Source of the DNA: Alitta virens
Lineage: Eukaryota > Annelida > Polychaeta > Phyllodocida > Nereididae
Direction: 5' to 3'
Assembly (NCBI GenBank): GCA_932294295.1
Contig: OW028576.1
Location: 43,378,247 to 43,442,246 of the forward strand
DNA: 64,000 nucleotides
The stretch's first letter is position 1, and each line of letters begins with the position of its first letter. The position numbers and the translations under genes are program-made. Below the pieces are notes generated by a model that saw only the letters and a program-made list of their open reading frames with translations, was not told the DNA's origin and made no database searches. Shown here in pieces: positions 21,978 to 33,694 of this stretch.

Positions 21978-23864
21978 CTAAAAAACATGAAGTGTATAAG
22001 AATTAAATTAAAATATATTATAATATAACCTACATAAATGCTTGGCAGGAAATAGCTGATCACATCACATTATTCAAGTCTGCAGTAAACAAATCTACCT
22101 ATTATTGTTTCATTCTTGAAACCTTTGTTATTATTTATTAGTGATCATCAGCAATTTGTTTGCTATTAGATATTTCATTTTAATGTGTTTGCTTTTAAAA
22201 AATTCAAAATGAACAATAAAATTATGTATAAATGTTGTCATCCACAGTCAAGATGAGAACTTGTGATAAAGTGCAATTAGAGTGGCCAAGAATTCTGAAC
22301 AACAGGGAGATTATCCTAAACTGTTGATTACTGTGTTTTATAAACATTCATGGTTTGCTGGAGGTATTCAATGGTCTCTCATGGCTTGAATTTACAAACA
22401 ATAATACCCAATATGACGTCACAGAGGCAATTTAAAAGACTGAAAAAAAATGACATTGTTTGTGAGTGTAACCTCTTTTCTGCTAGGCACTATATGTGTA
22501 ATACCTTTAGAGCAAAAACTCAAATAGGATTTTATAGATCTGTATTCTAGGGAATAGAGGTAGCACAGAGTATTATAGCCGAATTCAACAAAGAATACTA
22601 CCAATGTCACCATTGTATTGATTTCCTGGTCATCCATGTGTAGATGCTCTTTTTGTTCAAGCCTGTTACTACTATTTGCACACAATGTAGCTAAGCTTTT
22701 TAAAACCTATAACTACTTTTTGCAAACAATGCAACTTCTTTACACTTTCTTAAATTTACATTATGACTATTTGCAAACAATATAGCTTTTTTAAACTTAT
22801 TACAACTATTTGCAAACAATGTAGCTGGCTTACTTGTTCTTAAATTATTTTATGACTATTTGCAACAATTTAGATTTTTGAAACCTATTACGACTATTTG
22901 CAAACAATGTGGCTTGCTTACTTGTTCTTACATTTACTTTAAAAATACTCAAGCAAGGTCAAATTGTGATTACATCAGAATATGTTTGAACTGGATTCGA
23001 CTGGTCTACCTTGCACTTGGAAGTAATATTAGTCTGAGTGTAGCTCCTAACTGACAATTTAAGGGTATTGGGAGTAGAGTTTAGTTGAAGTATGACTAGC
23101 TAGTGTACAGGAGAATACTAGGTGTAGATGAGAACACAAGTCTCCATAATTTAGGAAGCTTTGAAGCAACATAAAGCATGTCATTTAGGATGAGATGTTG
23201 CTCCTTGCCAAACATGTGAGGCTCAATAATCCTATCTCATGTAGTTGACCATTTAAGCCATTTTTAATGAGTGGTGCTGTAGAGACCTACCCCCAATCAG
23301 CTTGCCATCCACCCAGTAATCTCCTTGCGGTACATTAAATGCATTATATTCCAGTGGCTGTTCAAATGTCACTAAGTGTCCGCCAATCGAGAAACAAAAC
23401 TGCCTTGCATTCGGGTGGGATAGTTTCATGTCATGGATGGTATATCCACCATATGTGTTGATGACAAGCTGATGCAGTCCTGTAAGGGTACAATACTATC
23501 ATTATGACATAACCATGCTGAAAAACGGGCCATTGTCATTATCAATCATGTGTCAAAACTTCATATCACCTTCAGTAAGTCACAAAAATATAACAATAAT
23601 GTGTTATATGAGGGCGACATGGCTTTTTGATTCTGGAGGGTCGACAACCAGGCTTGAGGGCTGTCAAAAAACCATGTTGCCCAAAATAAAACACGTTATT
23701 ATCATTAATATGTTAATGCCAAAGCATGATGCCGAAGGCCACCATGTCGCTGAATGCAATGCATATACATAAAATATATAAAACTCCCAGTCGATTGTCA
23801 CCATAGAATACCTTTCTGAACAAAAACGGAATCCACTCACTCTCGAAACAGCAATATTCGCCAT
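21809..23864 (-). CDS. C-type-lectin-like gene, partial model
   Basis: Minus-strand exons: 23841-23864 (MANIAVSR, donor GTGAGT), 23291-23479 and 21809-21977. The middle exon reads ARQFCFSIGGHLVTFEQPLE, the typical first half of a C-type lectin domain (Cys then GGHLVTFE). The last exon has WVLNQKRIDFSQTPWDNN and then LYDVVCDHELDFICE, the typical end of the fold. Exons 2 and 3 join in phase 1. Exon 1 does not fit exon 2 in phase, so at least one exon is unseen. In the last exon the two halves are in different frames around the run at about 21892-21900, so this is either a pseudogene or an assembly indel. Known members are extracellular, often sugar-binding. No EPN or QPD triplet is visible, so no sugar specificity is claimed. 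Confidence 0.6.
22665..22935. repeat. 45-55-bp alternating repeat
   Basis: Repeats of CTATTTGCAAACAATGTAGC alternate with two different linkers (AAACCTATTACGA and TTACTTGTTCTTAAATT types), giving a dimer of about 100 bp. It lies in an intron of the lectin-like gene. Confidence 0.75.
23291..23479 (-). CDS. C-type lectin-like middle exon
   Basis: Acceptor CCCTTACAG, donor GGGG|GTAGGT, 62 codons in phase 1-1. It contains QFCFSIGGHLVTFEQPLEYN followed by YWVDGKLIG. Confidence 0.7.
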
Positions 23865-24479
23865 TTTGTAGCCGTACATACTATGTTGTCATTGATTCAG
23901 TCAAGGGGGTTTGTTTCTCGCTTCTGTGATGAGGTCCGGGTGGACCTGTTGACCACCGGAAGTCAGGATGTGTCCCTTGCAGTGTCATGGAATAAGGGAA
24001 CACCAGAACCAGTTCAAGTCTTTCTTCAGATCACATCATGATACATCAATTACAGACCACCTTGTACTCTGCTATTAACTCTGAGCTCTTTCCTCCTTCT
24101 GATTCATTCTGTTTACTTCATCTTATTTATATGAACCAAAATGTAACTATTCTGGGTTATTTGAGGGGATTCAGCGTCGTAGTCAATTAAGTAAATACGA
24201 CGCTGCACTTGATAGCTTCCTTTTTTCTCAGCCCCTGGTGCCCATTTACTGAACTATACTGCTTTGCACATGCCCAGTGCTTTTTCACTGAACTAGACAA
24301 TCTTGCACAGTCACAGTGTTTATGCACTGAACTAAACTGTTCTGCACAGCCCTAGTGTTCTTTTCAATGAACTAAACCCAACTAACTGCCTTGCCTAGTT
24401 AATTCATGACAGATAATCTTGCTAGTGACATGGCTATGCCACAATACAGCTGCCCATATCAAAGCGAACATTCGCTAAC

Positions 24480-24890
24480 CACAAAGACCGGCAAATACGG
24501 TATCCAGTCCCTGTGAAAACGGCAAAATTCGCCGTGTTATGCGACAATTTGCACGGCCATTTCTTTCTGTTGTAGCAGTGACCTATATAGCAGTCTAGAC
24601 ATGTCACTGCGCATGCGCTAATATATTCAGTCAGGCAGAGGCCCCCGGCGGGTTTTCAAAATTGAACGACCAATAAAAGGTATTAGACACTGCAAGAATT
24701 CCCCGCCTGGGGCCTCTCGCCTGAACATGCACGAAGCTGTACAACGCACTTCGGTCATTTCCGTCGGAGTTCGCCATCTTGTGACCGGATACAGCCGAGG
24801 GACTCGCGGAGGCAACAAACAACGATCGTTTGACTGCATTAATCAGAGCTGTTCATTAAAAATATCTGTCATTCAAGTAAGACAACGTAT
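24480..24890. promoter_or_regulatory. CpG-rich promoter-like region
   Basis: CpG-rich island in AT-rich sequence. It contains a perfect NRF1-type palindrome TGCGCATGCGC (24608-24618), a YY1-type CGCCATCTT (24772-24780) and an ETS-like TTTCCG nearby. A GTAAGA donor at 24877 follows, so a 5' exon on the plus strand is possible. The start of the minus-strand lectin-like gene is at 23864, so the region could act in both directions. No coding exon on the plus side was recognised before the Gypsy LTR at 25052. Confidence 0.5.
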
Positions 24891-25051
24891 CATATATATA
24901 ATGTCATAAAAAACACATGTTACCAAATCTCGTAACCAACATTGCAGATACAATTGCGCATGGGTGAGATTTAAATTCCAGAAAAGGCTCAGTCAAAATT
25001 ATTGTGGTGCTGCCACCTGTCGCTGGTTTCGTAGTGAGTGCTGTTACCTAG

Positions 25052-25469
25052 TGTAATGTCTTAAAGATGATGAATAACTCAGATAACACAGAGTATAGCT
25101 TGGCATAGAAAGGGTGGCTTTAATCCAGAGTATATGTATAATGTACAGCACAAGGTAAAGTTCAGCTACAGCTGACAAACTGAATTTCTTCTCCCAAACC
25201 CAAGAATATCAAGAGCCCTTTTTCCAGGGGTCTCCATTCTATTGGCTATTCCCCTTCAGTGCACATGTACATGGCTTCATACTATTGGCCTGTGCTTTGG
25301 GGTGGACAGGAGTCACAACCCTTAAGTCATTCTTAAGTCTCTTTATGTAAGACCTTTATTAAGGCTCTAAATTCTTGAGGTTTAAGTTATATCTTTTAAG
25401 TTGTATTCTTTTATCCTTTAACTATATTTTCTTATAAACTGATACTCTGAATATTTTAAATACATGACA
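25052..25469 (-). repeat. 3' LTR of Gypsy element
   Basis: 418 bp. On the element's own strand it starts TGTCATGTATTTAAAA and ends ATTACA. It is nearly identical to 42513-42930; I found one difference (TTTTCTTAT versus TTTCCTTAT). Confidence 0.95.
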
Positions 25470-25734
25470 TGCCCTTTGTTGATAAAGTAAAAATTGTAGG
25501 TGAAATTTAAACAAAAATAGCAAAAGTTAAAACTGAACAAAATTTTTACGCTAAGGTAGAGGTAATGCAATTTTATACAACAAATGTTCATTGTCTTCTG
25601 GCATAACAGTATGCTAATGCTCATTGTCTGTCTTCTGGCATAACAGTATGCTAATGTTCATTGTCTCCTGGTCTTCTGGTCTGTCAGTCTTGTTCTTTGC
25701 AACTGCATAGTGCAGGATGCACAATTGATGTTTT

Positions 25735-26215
25735 CTAGACTGCATTAATGACACGGCGCGTCGTAGACTGCATTGATGACACTGCGTATTGTAGACTGGA
25801 TTTGATGACACTGCATATTGTAGGCTGCATTTGATGACACTGCGTATTGTAGACTGCATTTGATGACACTGCGTATTGTAGACTGCATTTGATGACACTG
25901 CGTTGTAGACTGCATTTGATGACACTGCGTATTTGTAGACTGCATTTATTGACACTGCGTATTTGTAGACTGCATTTGATGACACTGCGTATTGTAGACT
26001 GCATTTGATGACACTGCGTTGTAGACTGCATTGATGACACTGCGTTGTAGACTGCATTTGATGACACTGCGTATTTGTAGACTGCATTTATTGACACTGC
26101 GTATTTGTAGACTGCATTTGATGACACTGCGTATTTGTAGACTGCATTTGATGACACTGCGTATTGTAGACTGCATTTGATGACACTGCGTTGTAGACTG
26201 CATTGATGACACTGT
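25735..26215. repeat. 28-bp minisatellite inside the Gypsy element
   Basis: About 16 units of GATGACACTGCGTATTGTAG plus ACTGCATTT, with short and TATTTG variants. It lies between env and the 3' LTR. The long open frames across it on the minus strand are a by-product of unit length. Confidence 0.95.
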
Positions 26216-26726
26216 ATACTGCAAAACTGGATACTGATATGATGTCTGCATTGTTAGACATCTATGTAAATGATATTGTTGATGTACATTATGGACTGTT
26301 GCTACTGTCCATACTCCAGCTGATTGATATGATGATAACACATGACATGCCTGTATTTCACACTGTACAGTGTATTCACAATATTGTTACAGATACTGAT
26401 GGTGTATATTGGTAAAGTGATTCAATTGGGTTATGTTTACTTGCTAGGGTTCTGTTATTAGATATATGCATGTCTATGGCGGTATAGCTCACTTGAAGAT
26501 CAGTCCAGTGGCAAAAATCAAAAGATTACTTTTCCTTTTGTATACAATGTTGTCTTTAATAATCATCTTAAATTTTGACTCTGATGTGATGGTTGCTCAA
26601 GCATTTTATATAGAAGAGTGCATTCCACTTAGGAGTACTAATATCCAGATTCACTGATATACCTGGGCTACTAACTATTTAACACATGTTTGATGGTCGG
26701 TTGGGCTGTCTGTAGTCGATATGGTT

Positions 26727-29138
26727 TTATGTATATTCAATTTCATAGCCGCTGCACTGGGTAGCTTCGGCTGAGCTGCTCGGTCTAAACTGTTTTGGTG
26801 TCGGTTCTGTCCGTCGGCGGTTACAGTTAGGGTTGTCTGTGTTTTGGTCCGTCTCAGTTGCTGTTGTAAGTGAGGCGGGCTGTCCGTGTGATATCAGTGC
26901 AGTTGGTTGGGGAAGTAAGGGGACACGTGTCGGGTCATTAAGTGATGCTAGGTTGTCTTGGTTGTTGGTCCGTGGTCGCCTATAGGAGGCTGTAGGGGAA
27001 CCTCTGAATCTGAGAGTCACAGGTTGTGGTTGTCGCTGGGGGCTTTGGTCAGTGTGTCGTGTCCAGTCACTAATGGTTAGCGAATCCATATTCTGCATTA
27101 GTATAAATTTAATTGTATGTCGGTGTCTTGCTAGGCGTCGGAATTCTCCGTACTGGCATAGTGGCACTGTGATGCGAAGTGGCAGGATAATTTTCTTGTT
27201 ATCAGCATATATTTCCGTTTGATTCCAGTTGAAGGATGCGAACGTGCAGAACAAGTTGGTTGAAAACCTAACGTCGTGGATGTCATGTGTCTTGTTGATT
27301 GTCAGTCCTGTCAGTTCGTGCGGGATGGTCATTACTTTGATATGAAGCTGATGTTGATTGCTGTACATCGCACAGTAGAGGTCGGTCTGTAAGTGGTTAA
27401 GTCGAGTCGTCGGTTCACATTTGGCTAGGAGTGGTGTTAGCTTTTCCAGCAATATAATTAGCATGTTTATGACTGATAGCACAAACGATGCTATGATAAT
27501 GACAGTTCGCCATGTTGGGAACTGTGTTGTTGCTGTTGGTGTCATGGTTGGTATTGGCGTCGTGGGCAGGAAAAAATCCGCTGCATCCGCACCATGGATG
27601 GTGGCCAATGCAAGAAGGGTGGTGTTGACGCGGTTGAGTTGACGCTGTTGATGTAGTAGTACCATGATACATATAAGCTGCACGGCGATGATGGAAATGG
27701 AGCCTGCTGCTATGATAGTGTCTGCCTGGGGCATATCACTCCAGTTAGAGAAGGTCCAGGACATGTCGTCAGTCGAGTCACTGTAGTGAAAATTGTCTAA
27801 ATCTGTCTGGTCTTCAGTCGAAAATCCGTCGTCAAGTTCTAAATCCGTAAAATTTAATTTAGTGTGTATAATTTGGGGCAATTGAAAATTATAGGGTTCT
27901 GTGGTAAACTCGTTGATGGTGATATTTATGGGCAGAGACTCTCTGTATAATTTAAGAAATACCAAATAATTGGCGCTAAATGAGGTGATTGACTTTGTGT
28001 CTGTACACTGGTTTGATTCTGCCAGGAGCTCTGTGAGGTGAGAAGTGAGTTTGCAACCACACTGGATATTGATCTGAAACAGGCCCTTATGGGCTACTTG
28101 TGCGGGGTTGGATTCATTCTGGCACTGTAGGGTCCAACTTCGTGCTGGTGTGTAAATTAAATACCCTTTAGTAGGGATGGTATATACAAACTCATAGTTC
28201 ATGATTGGCCTATGGACTAGTTTGTGGCGGCAGACGGATGCGATTGCGGTGGAGTCACCCATGAACAAGGCATAGGGGCATGATGCATTATGAGCTTTTG
28301 ATGGCAGATAGTTGCGGGTGTTCAGAACATCTTTTAGGAGATAGACATCTTCAGCTGGGATTTCTAAGAAATAAGCCGAATTTGTGGCGATGGCAAACCA
28401 TCTACTAAACCCGTAAAGCTCGGTGTAAATATCATTGTCCTGAGATGTTGGGACAGGTACTGCATCAATTTTATATAGACTGAACTCCGTCGTTTTACTT
28501 GACACTGGAATTTTAATTTTAACATACAGAAATTTTCTATCATGGGAGCTGGTAACCATGTCATTATTGGTGTAAAATACGTTTATATCTGATTTAATAA
28601 ACAGGTTATCTGACTTGCTCTGCAGTTCAGTGTTAATGTCTCTCAGAATGGATCTGAGATGCTGAGGTTCCACAAGGTTGACTGAAAGGCGACCCTCAAT
28701 GAGTTGATTGATATCTGATAATTGGGACGCTGCAGAGATTCTAAGCTGATTTAATGTGTGCAGATTGATGTTGTACTGGTGAAGCCAGTGAACAACAGCC
28801 ATAGTGGCATTAATACGTTGCCCTTGAATCTGAACTTGGTTGGCTAAAGATTCCGCAAAATGGGCATAATTCTGCAATACGGATATGTCTGTCGACATGT
28901 CAATTAATGTTCTGTCAAGTCTTACCAGGTGTTTTTGTAGTCGGTTCATCCTTAGGTCAGATTTCACTTCATAAGAATGAAGCTTAGTGACGTCGTGTAT
29001 GCGGTCTTTGTTGTTCCGTCGTATCATGTCCATCAGTTGAGATATGTGGCCCTGGAGTATTTTAATGTCCGCTTCGGTTGCTACACCCATCACTTTCTTG
29101 GCTATGTTGCCTAATAAATTGAACCAACCTCGTTTTGT
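26727..29138 (-). CDS. envelope-like protein, TM part
   Basis: About 790-800 codons, open down to 26727. It starts just after a TGA with a KRG dibasic site and a hydrophobic NLLGNIAKKVMG stretch, as in the fusion peptide region of baculovirus-F/errantivirus-type envelopes. A long heptad-like helical region follows (residues about 5-180 of the frame), then a cysteine-containing ectodomain, and two hydrophobic membrane-type segments (IIAAGSISIIAVQLICIMVL and VIIIASFVLSVINMLIIL). The tail is basic and proline-rich. In the family this subunit drives membrane fusion; here the SU-like part is in the same frame on the other side of the stop. Confidence 0.75.
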   Translation of the reverse strand, partial: TKRGWFNLLGNIAKKVMGVATEADIKILQGHISQLMDMIRRNNKDRIHDVTKLHSYEVKSDLRMNRLQKHLVRLDRTLIDMSTDISVLQNYAHFAESLANQVQIQGQRINATMAVVHWLHQYNINLHTLNQLRISAASQLSDINQLIEGRLSVNLVEPQHLRSILRDINTELQSKSDNLFIKSDINVFYTNNDMVTSSHDRKFLYVKIKIPVSSKTTEFSLYKIDAVPVPTSQDNDIYTELYGFSRWFAIATNSAYFLEIPAEDVYLLKDVLNTRNYLPSKAHNASCPYALFMGDSTAIASVCRHKLVHRPIMNYEFVYTIPTKGYLIYTPARSWTLQCQNESNPAQVAHKGLFQINIQCGCKLTSHLTELLAESNQCTDTKSITSFSANYLVFLKLYRESLPINITINEFTTEPYNFQLPQIIHTKLNFTDLELDDGFSTEDQTDLDNFHYSDSTDDMSWTFSNWSDMPQADTIIAAGSISIIAVQLICIMVLLHQQRQLNRVNTTLLALATIHGADAADFFLPTTPIPTMTPTATTQFPTWRTVIIIASFVLSVINMLIILLEKLTPLLAKCEPTTRLNHLQTDLYCAMYSNQHQLHIKVMTIPHELTGLTINKTHDIHDVRFSTNLFCTFASFNWNQTEIYADNKKIILPLRITVPLCQYGEFRRLARHRHTIKFILMQNMDSLTISDWTRHTDQSPQRQPQPVTLRFRGSPTASYRRPRTNNQDNLASLNDPTRVPLLPQPTALISHGQPASLTTATETDQNTDNPNCNRRRTEPTPKQFRPSSSAEATQCSGYEIEYT

Positions 29139-29504
29139 TCATGTTGGGGTGAATTCTTTCACCGTCATGATGTCCATGATGGATGTATGAGTGACATGGA
29201 TGTCAGATGTCATACGGCGTTTCAATTCGAGGTACATGGTGTTGAGGTCTTCTAATGCGTTACAGGTGTCCATATTGTCTGTCATATTGCTGGGTGGTGT
29301 CTCGCATACGATTGCTGGTGTTGTCATTGGGATGTCTGGGAAGAACGGAATGGCTATGGTGTGATGCCATATTGATGGTGATAATGATATCTCCCGGTCC
29401 TTCAGTAATATGATGCCAATGTTCGGTCGTACTATCATCGGTGGGTGCTGTGCACCGGCGATGGTGAAGAGTAGGATCACTAGAGGAAGTGAGTGGAACT
29501 CCAT
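29139..29504 (-). CDS. envelope-like protein, N-terminal (SU) part
   Basis: About 121 codons with a clear signal peptide (MEFHSLPLVILLFTIAGA) and IGIILLKDREISLSPSIWHH, similar in layout to the short first subunit of F-like envelope proteins. It ends at TGA (29139-29141), in the same reading frame as the following TM part. An ATG with signal peptide at 29504 supports this start. Confidence 0.7.
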   Translation of the reverse strand: MEFHSLPLVILLFTIAGAQHPPMIVRPNIGIILLKDREISLSPSIWHHTIAIPFFPDIPMTTPAIVCETPPSNMTDNMDTCNALEDLNTMYLELKRRMTSDIHVTHTSIMDIMTVKEFTPT

Positions 29505-29625
29505 GGTTGTCGAGAGACTGACTGGACATCCAGCAATTCCAGTACTTCAAGTAAAAGCTGGATCTTTGAAGCATGTAGGTGTGAGACTTAACTTCAGATA
29601 AGGGTGTACGTAAAATGACCATCAA

Positions 29626-30784
29626 GGTGACTTAACTGTTAAGTCGACTTGACATAAGTGGGGTATTTCATAACATGTGCTAAAATGTGCTAAAGTGCAT
29701 CTAGGATTATAGAGGGCTTACTATCTACAAAGGGATTGCATTAATTGCAATCTTCATACATGAGTGTGAACAAGCACACTGATAAATTGAACAATATAAC
29801 AAAAGGACAATTCTAATAAAGGACAAAAGGGAAAAAACTTTGATCTAAAATGAGATGAAGGAGGTAGTAAACCCTTAAGCTAGGGATATTACCACCATAA
29901 AACTACCCTTATATGTCAGGGTGTACCATGCAATTAACTGAAAGTGCTAAAATGGCATGGTATTAGTCCACTTGCAATTATACTGCCTTTATGGCGCAGC
30001 CCATAAAGTGGGGCTTTTAACCTAAGTTTAATTCCTCATTTGTCACTATATGGTGTGTATAGGATCTTAATAGGGAACAACATAAAGGTAATTGTATTTT
30101 CTTATTGCGAATGGTGTGAAATCACGTCACCATTGTAGCAGCGGGCTCTATTGGCCCTTATGTAATTGCTGCCTTTGTTGTATTTGACTATTGTGTCATT
30201 TCGTTACCCTTAAAGTTACTAGGCCTGTTGCAAGTTCTGTACACCAATTACTGGGTCTGCAACCTTTGTTACTGCATGGAAGAAAATGCCACGAAGGCAA
30301 TTAACATACATCCGGCACATTGTAATTTAAGGCATAATCCCTGACGTCAATCCAACATGTAAAATGAATTAAAGCATAGAAAATAGTTACAATAAACCTA
30401 ATTGCTCTATGCAGCAATTGAAAGTACTTCTTTTGATCTGTGTGAAGTATAAACACATAAAGAAAATTTGAGTGAAATTTGACCCTTGCAAAAAGGGAAA
30501 ATTTGCTTTTCATAATGACAAAGCATAGTTCATAGTACTGATGGGCAGGCACAAACCTTATGGCCCAGTCAGCAAAGATACATACTAAATTTCACTTTAA
30601 TTCTTTTGGGACACCAGTATAAACAACTGATCCACAAAAGTAGCAATCATAATAGTAATCAAAAAAACGAGAATGATCTCAAAAAAATAATGAATGAAAT
30701 GAGGTATGAGTGACGTATGAACATTTTGGGGGTCAGGCAAAGTATCAACTTAATCAGCAAATAATTTTAGTGTGAGACTTCGTT
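29626..30784 (-). other. non-coding spacer between pol and env
   Basis: 1.16 kb without a convincing reading frame, inside the Gypsy element. In env-bearing Gypsy elements the env message is made by splicing, so acceptor signals may lie here. None could be fixed by eye. Confidence 0.5.
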
Positions 30785-33694
30785 CTAGTAATTTAATATG
30801 CGTTGTACAAAAGTACGTACTGAACCGCATATTCTGTAATTGTCTTTATTTAAGTTTTCTGTTATGTCTGAGAGGGATGGATGCTCATCTTGTGAGAGCC
30901 ACATCCCATTTATGTCATTTTGGGAGATGAATACTTGAAGTTGACCTGCTTTCATTCTGGCTTTTGTAATTACATAGTCTCCAGATTTGCTTGGGACATG
31001 TTTGCGTAGCAATTTGATTTGTTGGTCCGTCAATGTATGATTAGCTGCTAGCGATTGATTTTTAGTTGCCAGGTTTGTGAAGACCTTGCTGGAGCAAGGG
31101 AGGTCATCTTGTATCATTTTACAAGTATTCTGTGGTTGTAAGCCGGGGTTGTTGGTGTCATCCACAAATAGCTGTTTGTGGGAAGCTGTAGTGGTTGTCT
31201 GCTGGTTAAATTTGGATTTGAGAATTCCTGTCAATTTTGATATTGTATTGACAGGTCCATTGTCTGTTCTCACCCATGCAGGTTTTAAGCGGTTGACATG
31301 AAATTTGCCTGTGAGTATTTGTCCCTCTAGAGTGCCTAAGTTGGCATGTGAAGCATCTTCCATCGATCGGATGACCAATGGTCCAACAAAGTCCATTCTT
31401 ATTTTCTTTGACGCTGTTTGTAGTGCGCTGGCTGTTGGTGCAAGTAAATAAACAAGTATCCCAGCTTTGAAAGTAGTGTCTGGGGAGGACTTTCTTGCTT
31501 GTTTAACCGCTTGTTGGTGTTGTAGCTTGTACTGCAGGTCTAGAACTGTCTTTCCAACTTTCTGTAGTCTAGCTTTAAGTAAATCTACATAGTCCCTGTA
31601 AGTGGGTGCTATGGATTCAGTGGCGGGGACATCAAATAGAGTTGGGGGGTGTCTAAGATGGACTAAGTAGTATGGGCTAAAGTTACCCAAACTGGGCAAT
31701 GCGAAGCTGTTATAGCCATATGCCACAGCATTGCAGAATAGGTGCCAATTGCGTCCATTTTCTTGTAGACATGATGTCAACATGTTGGCAATTGTTCCAA
31801 TGAAACGTTCTGCTTTGTTGGCTTTGTGGTTGCCCACTGAAACAAACTGGTGATTAATCTTGAGTGCTTGAAAGATGTAGTTAGTCACCTGATTTTCAAA
31901 TTCACGACCATGGTCCGTGATCAGAGTTGTAAATGGTCCGTATATAAACACACATTTTTGCAAGATAGCTTCTGCTACTGAGGCTGCGTCTTTGTTCACT
32001 AGTGGCACTAAGATCACATAGCGTGTGATGTTGCATACTAGTGTGAGAATGTAGCGATGATCTGCTGATGATGATGGCATTGTCTTTAAATCTGCATATA
32101 CTTTAGAAAAGGGAGCGTACGATGTTGGTATATTCATTGAGTACGGCTTCTCTTCCTGTGGTGGGATTTTACGGTGTTGACATGTCACACAGGTCTTGAC
32201 ATAGTCATATACCTGCTGGTGCAACCTTGGAAAATAGAATTGTTGTCTTATGGTGGCTGCAACACGCACTACTCCTTGGTGACATGCTAACAATGAATCC
32301 TGATATATATGTAAAATCTGCGGCACTAATACTTGTGGTAGTGCTAAAAGCAAGGAACAATCAGATTCATGTACTGCAAATTTGAAAAGAATGGTGTCAA
32401 TGATGATGTAAGAATCGGCCTGCGTCATGATATTGCGGGCTTCATGACGATTGAAGGGTAATATACCGTCGCTGATATATTTGTAGACCGGAGCAAAATT
32501 CACACATTGTGCTTGTTGTTTGGAAAGTTCAGCCTTGGAAAATGGCACAGAGGGTGCTTCATTTACTAGGGACCTTAGTTTGTCTAACTGCTGTGTAATA
32601 ACAGTTTGTTTTGGCAAGTGCCTAAGAGATACTTGTGACGTATCCAAAGTCAGTTTCTGGGGCTGTTTGGAGAGATAGGGGGGCGGGTGGGAATGCGTTT
32701 CCACTGTAGGTTGTTGAATTTCATGATCCGTATAAATAATTGATGTTGTTGCTTGTTGTTGTGAAGGCTGAGTTGCTGCACATTCCACTAAAGTGGCTGG
32801 TGGCGTAATCTTAACTGTTGATGCTGTTGCTGCATGTTTAATAAATGTTGCTGTGTCAGCATTGTTTTGTTGGATCTGTGGAGCATTTGATATTTGTGAG
32901 GGCCTACTATGAGTAACCTGACTCTTGGATCTTATTGGGACTGTGGCGGATGGTTGGGTGTTGTAGTTTGGGGTGACTGACCTTGATCGTGGTGGTTGGC
33001 CTGTGGGCTTTAATTTATAATTGGCCGGGGGGCGACCGCGAGGTCTGGCCTGTTGTGATGTGGACTGGAGGGCTGGCTGTGGGATCAGCGGCGTTTGAGC
33101 TGCTGCTGCTGCTGGCGGGCTCTGTGAGCTGTCATGGTGGGTGACCGGGGCTGGTGTACTGGCAGCTGTGTTAGCTTGTCTGGTCTGTGACCTTGTTACA
33201 ATAAACGCAATATCAAGGTCCTCATTTGATAACTGTGGATTGCGTGATAAGAAGTCTGCAACTACCATAGTTGTACCTTTTCTGTACCCTACTTTGAATG
33301 AATAGTCACTTAGCCTTTCTAACAGTCTTTTAATTCTGGTGGTCGCTGGCTCTGTCTTAGCTTTCATAATCTGTGGAATGGCAGAATGGTCTGTATAGAC
33401 TTCAAACGTAACACTTTTAAGCAGATGACGAAATGCATGAACAGAAATATATAGGCCAGTGAGTTCCAGTTCGGTGATAGAATAATTGGCTGCTGCCTGT
33501 GATAATGCTTTTGAGAAATAACTCAATAGCCTTTCGTTGCCCTGTTGTACTTGGTATAAAGCAGCTCCTACACCAATTTTGCTAGTATCACAATATAGCC
33601 TAAATAAGCCAGTGCTATTTGGCATTGTCAATACTGGTGGTTTGCAAGCAGCTGGATGATTGTTTCGTATGCTTGCTGGGTGACATGGTCCCAT
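30785..33694 (-). CDS. Gypsy pol: RNase H and integrase
   Basis: 969 codons. RNase H comes first (LYCDTSKIGVGAALYQ, FSKALSQAAANYSITELEL, VYTDHSAI). Next is a long low-complexity Q/T/P-rich insert (about residues 170-390), then the integrase zinc-binding region (HQGVVRVAA...CVTCQHRK) and the DDE core (YADLKTMP, LITDHGREFENQ, NKAERFIGTI). No chromodomain is visible. It overlaps the RT frame but is in another frame, so one base seems to be missing or extra near 33648. Integrase inserts the cDNA; RNase H removes the RNA template. Confidence 0.92.
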   Translation of the reverse strand: MGPCHPASIRNNHPAACKPPVLTMPNSTGLFRLYCDTSKIGVGAALYQVQQGNERLLSYFSKALSQAAANYSITELELTGLYISVHAFRHLLKSVTFEVYTDHSAIPQIMKAKTEPATTRIKRLLERLSDYSFKVGYRKGTTMVVADFLSRNPQLSNEDLDIAFIVTRSQTRQANTAASTPAPVTHHDSSQSPPAAAAAQTPLIPQPALQSTSQQARPRGRPPANYKLKPTGQPPRSRSVTPNYNTQPSATVPIRSKSQVTHSRPSQISNAPQIQQNNADTATFIKHAATASTVKITPPATLVECAATQPSQQQATTSIIYTDHEIQQPTVETHSHPPPYLSKQPQKLTLDTSQVSLRHLPKQTVITQQLDKLRSLVNEAPSVPFSKAELSKQQAQCVNFAPVYKYISDGILPFNRHEARNIMTQADSYIIIDTILFKFAVHESDCSLLLALPQVLVPQILHIYQDSLLACHQGVVRVAATIRQQFYFPRLHQQVYDYVKTCVTCQHRKIPPQEEKPYSMNIPTSYAPFSKVYADLKTMPSSSADHRYILTLVCNITRYVILVPLVNKDAASVAEAILQKCVFIYGPFTTLITDHGREFENQVTNYIFQALKINHQFVSVGNHKANKAERFIGTIANMLTSCLQENGRNWHLFCNAVAYGYNSFALPSLGNFSPYYLVHLRHPPTLFDVPATESIAPTYRDYVDLLKARLQKVGKTVLDLQYKLQHQQAVKQARKSSPDTTFKAGILVYLLAPTASALQTASKKIRMDFVGPLVIRSMEDASHANLGTLEGQILTGKFHVNRLKPAWVRTDNGPVNTISKLTGILKSKFNQQTTTTASHKQLFVDDTNNPGLQPQNTCKMIQDDLPCSSKVFTNLATKNQSLAANHTLTDQQIKLLRKHVPSKSGDYVITKARMKAGQLQVFISQNDINGMWLSQDEHPSLSDITENLNKDNYRICGSVRTFVQRILNY

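Noticed and set aside
25614..26341. protein-coding frames over the 28-bp repeat
   Set aside because: All three long frames simply follow the repeat, with repetitive QCHQMQST-type peptides.
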